Positions 62,144 to 64,000 of a stretch of DNA of 64,000 bases are shown here, piece by piece. Numbering within the stretch: the stretch's first letter is position 1; each line of letters opens with the position of its first letter. The stretch comes from Calothrix sp. PCC 7507 (GTDB taxonomy: Bacteria > Cyanobacteriota > Cyanobacteriia > Cyanobacteriales > Nostocaceae). The position numbers were made by a program, and so were the translations under genes. The stretch spans positions 6,497,501 through 6,561,500 of the forward strand of contig NC_019682.1 of the NCBI RefSeq assembly GCF_000316575.1. Direction: 5' to 3'. The notes under the pieces are model-generated. The model was not told the origin of the DNA and made no database searches. It saw nothing but the letters and a program-made list of their open reading frames with translations.

Positions 62144-63085
62144 TTAATGAGTTTTTGATGATTTTTGCAGCCGTTGCTCAATACCAACATTTCCTTGTAA
62201 GCCGCCAGTGTGTATTAATAATAGGCGATCGCCTCTCGGAAAAAATCCCTGCTGTAGCAAATGCATCACGCCATAAAACATTTTTGCGGTATACACGTAA
62301 TCTAGAGCTACGTTGTGTTCTTGGGTGAACTGCTGGCTGAATAACAATAGTTGATCATTTACCTTGGCATAGCCGCCCATGTGATAATCACACAACAATT
62401 CCCAAGGTGCGGGATAGTCAAATGGTGCAGGGAAATTTGATGTGAGATAATTTTTCAGCAGATCGTCTATTTCTTGGTTTAGGAATTCTCCTGCTTTCAA
62501 CACAGGAAAACCGATAACTCGTTGCTGTTTGTCTAGTGAAAGTGCAATCCCAGCAAGGGTTGTTCCTGTGCCGCAGGCTAAACATACAGTATCAAATACA
62601 TCTAACTTACTAATTATTTCCGTACAACCGCGCACACCGTTGAGGTTGTTACCACCTTCGGGAACGATCAGCACCTCACCAAAGCGTTGCTGTAAATCCG
62701 CCTGCAATGCTGTTGTGTGACGCTGTCGGTAAGTTTCCCGGTCGATGTATACAAGCTGCATACCCTGCTGCACAGCAAAACTCAGCGTAGGATTTAAAGG
62801 TAGCCTTTCCTCTCCACGGATCACGCCAATGGTGCGGAAACCAAAAAGATTACCGGCAGCCGCAGTTGCATAGATGTGGTTAGAATAAGCACCCCCAAAA
62901 GTCAGCAGCGTCGTAATATTTTGCTGCTTGGCTTCTAAAAGGTTGTATTTCAACTTGAACCATTTATTACCGTTAATCAAGGGGTGCATCAGATCCAGAC
63001 GCAGCAAGGACAAATCAACACCAGCCAAGCGGGCGATCGCACTGTGAATTTGTTGTCTAGGAGGCGGAAGAAAGTTTGAGTACAT
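62144..63085 (-). CDS. D-cysteine desulfhydrase / ACC deaminase family PLP enzyme
   Basis: This 313-residue fold-type II PLP enzyme has the lysine motif INGNKWFKLKYNL (K41), GGAYSNHIYATAAAGNLFGFRTIGVIRGE for the cofactor ring, IVPEGGNNLNGVRGC and the phosphate-binding loop ACGTGTTLAG. The C-terminal LLIHTGGLQGN is characteristic of the 1-aminocyclopropane-1-carboxylate deaminase/D-cysteine desulfhydrase family. Most bacterial members act on D-cysteine rather than ACC; which applies here is not determined. A 101-codon ORF overlapping its start on the same strand is a shadow. Confidence 0.88.
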   Translation of the reverse strand: MYSNFLPPPRQQIHSAIARLAGVDLSLLRLDLMHPLINGNKWFKLKYNLLEAKQQNITTLLTFGGAYSNHIYATAAAGNLFGFRTIGVIRGEERLPLNPTLSFAVQQGMQLVYIDRETYRQRHTTALQADLQQRFGEVLIVPEGGNNLNGVRGCTEIISKLDVFDTVCLACGTGTTLAGIALSLDKQQRVIGFPVLKAGEFLNQEIDDLLKNYLTSNFPAPFDYPAPWELLCDYHMGGYAKVNDQLLLFSQQFTQEHNVALDYVYTAKMFYGVMHLLQQGFFPRGDRLLLIHTGGLQGNVGIEQRLQKSSKTH

Positions 63086-63189
63086 GGGAGGGTTACGGCA
63101 AGATAGCTAAAAAATCTGCATATTACTGCCCATAAGTGCTGATATCTAAGGACTACCAGTGCAAACTCAGTTAATCTTAGGATTTCACA

Positions 63190-63396
63190 GTGCTGCAATA
63201 CGCCGAACATTCCTGCTTTGTCTGTAAGAAAATTATTAGTTATCGCATGGAGGTAGAAGTGACTAGCAGTGGAATTAATAAAATTTTTTGGCAACCAGTG
63301 GACTCAACGCCTAATCAACAAGAGATTAGCAGGTGTCCAAGATGTCGCGCTCAAGTATCAAGATACTTTGGATATTCATTTAAAGCCAGTCAGTAA
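63190..63396 (+). CDS. Small zinc-ribbon-like protein
   Basis: A 68-residue ORF starting at GTG 63190, with AGGA seven bases upstream, has two CxxC motifs (CFVCKK near residue 9 and CPRCRAQ near residue 50) spaced as in a zinc ribbon, with a short strand-rich middle (VEVTSSGINKIFWQPVDS). Rubredoxin-like or ribbon-type metal binding is inferred. It is divergent from the PLP enzyme gene. The short length and GTG start leave some doubt that it is expressed. Confidence 0.5.
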   Translation: MLQYAEHSCFVCKKIISYRMEVEVTSSGINKIFWQPVDSTPNQQEISRCPRCRAQVSRYFGYSFKASQ

Positions 63397-63823
63397 ATAT
63401 GTGAGATACAGAAAACATTGACACCCAGAGACTTTTAAGCCTGTTCCCTGCTATAGCAGTCCCCATCTAAATGGGAACCGTTATATAAGCTTAGTTAAAG
63501 GCGATGCTTTTCACAATATCGCCATTTGAAAATGTGGACAAAGTAATCATTTTTTGCTATTCATTTTCTGGTTGATTGCTAGCCAGTTGTAATGAAGCGG
63601 TGAGCGATCGCTGCTTGATCGTGTAGCGTTTTTCCCTACAGCGATCGCTCAACAACTGGCGATGGTTGGGAGTTTTGAGGTAGTAAGCTCTTGCTCTTTT
63701 CCTCATGCGACTTGTTCACTCTCCCGTCCTGTTCATATGTCAATTTAAACTGCAACAGAAAACTTTTGGCTGCCAAATTGCCATAATATTTTTGCCTAGA
63801 CTTGATTAAGGTGAAAATGTTAA
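63397..63823. other. Intergenic region with HIP1-centred hairpin
   Basis: No gene is seen. A degenerate palindrome ATAGCAGTCCCCATC ... GATGGGGA-like (63452-63486, TATAGCAGTCCC / GGGAACCGTTATA) resembles the ATAGCGG element family. At 63601-63651 GAGCGATCGCTG and CAGCGATCGCTC pair around TTGATCGTGTAGCG and a TTTTT run, so a structured element carrying two GCGATCGC sites is present. Confidence 0.5.
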
Positions 63824-64000
63824 ATGGACTACTCTTTTGCCATTGCTGCGCTCAAAACGAGCGATCGCATCCTCGCCCCCATAATTGAGCAAATCGGTGT
63901 TTGTCAACTTGACCAAGTGCAGCAAACTGGAGACTTATTTTATTCCCTATCTCGGTCAATCCTCTACCAACAACTTTCTGGCAAAGCCGCCGCAGCTATC
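63824..64000 (+). CDS. DNA-3-methyladenine glycosylase (AlkA/HhH-GPD type), 5' part
   Basis: The frame from ATG 63824 runs open to the window end (59 codons): MDYSFAIAALKTSDRILAPII ... FYSLSRSILYQQLSGKAAAAI. The SLxRSILYQQLSGKAA motif is the start of the helix-hairpin-helix GPD domain of AlkA-type DNA glycosylases, which remove alkylated bases in base-excision repair. Catalytic Asp and the hairpin lie beyond the window. GTGAAAATGTTAAATG upstream has AAGGTG at 63807-63812 as a possible ribosome binding site. Confidence 0.82.
   Translation, partial: MDYSFAIAALKTSDRILAPIIEQIGVCQLDQVQQTGDLFYSLSRSILYQQLSGKAAAAI

Overview
The window is a piece of chromosome from a filamentous, heterocyst-forming type cyanobacterium (Nostoc/Anabaena group). 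The evidence is the dense scatter of GCGATCGC (HIP1) octamers, a plastocyanin gene beside a photosystem II cytochrome c550 gene, heptameric short tandem repeats, many small palindromic intergenic elements, and a CRISPR repeat ending in the GATTGAAAC tag common in this group. No rRNA or tRNA gene was seen.

Layout. 1-9.7 kb: housekeeping and small conserved genes (NIL-domain protein, YpeA-type acetyltransferase, DppC-type peptide permease, HD-domain protein, aroA, DUF3598-like protein, hisS, DUF1802 protein). 9.7-16.8 kb: a sugar uptake locus with an SLH/OprB porin, an ABC permease, ATPase and binding protein, and a divergent LacI repressor. Two palindromic operators lie in front of the repressor. 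The order matches the fructose (frtRABC) loci of Anabaena variabilis and Nostoc punctiforme. 17-21.8 kb: an ABC exporter-like operon with one ATPase and two paralogous membrane proteins. 22-23.5 kb: petE and psbV. 24-29.4 kb: a second sugar ABC system whose binding-protein gene is separated from its permeases by a secreted coiled-coil protein gene and a LuxR-type regulator. 30-31.4 kb: a secreted protein and arfB.

31.4-34.5 kb holds a 42-repeat CRISPR array without cas genes in the window, read on the minus strand with its leader on the right. Beyond it are the 3' remnant of an aldo/keto reductase gene and a 72-bp tandem repeat made from that gene's end. 35.4-44 kb is the most unusual part: seven plus-strand genes of unknown function. 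They comprise three large paralogs of an undescribed family, two related Ala-rich secreted proteins, a small secreted beta-rich protein and a membrane-anchored protein. 44-48 kb is a complete single-module NRPS (C-A-T-TE) with a cysteine-like specificity code. 48.8-53.7 kb is a three-gene phosphorelay (GAF/PAS kinase, single-domain response regulator, hybrid kinase). The rest holds a seven-bladed propeller/DUF4114 protein, aroE, an alpha/beta hydrolase, two lipoproteins, a D-cysteine desulfhydrase-type PLP enzyme, a small zinc-ribbon protein, and the start of an AlkA-type DNA glycosylase cut by the window end.

Intergenic DNA is rich in mobile or palindromic repeats. One element family occurs three times (36.9, 38.6 and 48.3 kb), and its central hairpin loop is flipped between the two long copies. 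All assignments rest on reading the sequence and on remembered family features; no database search was run.
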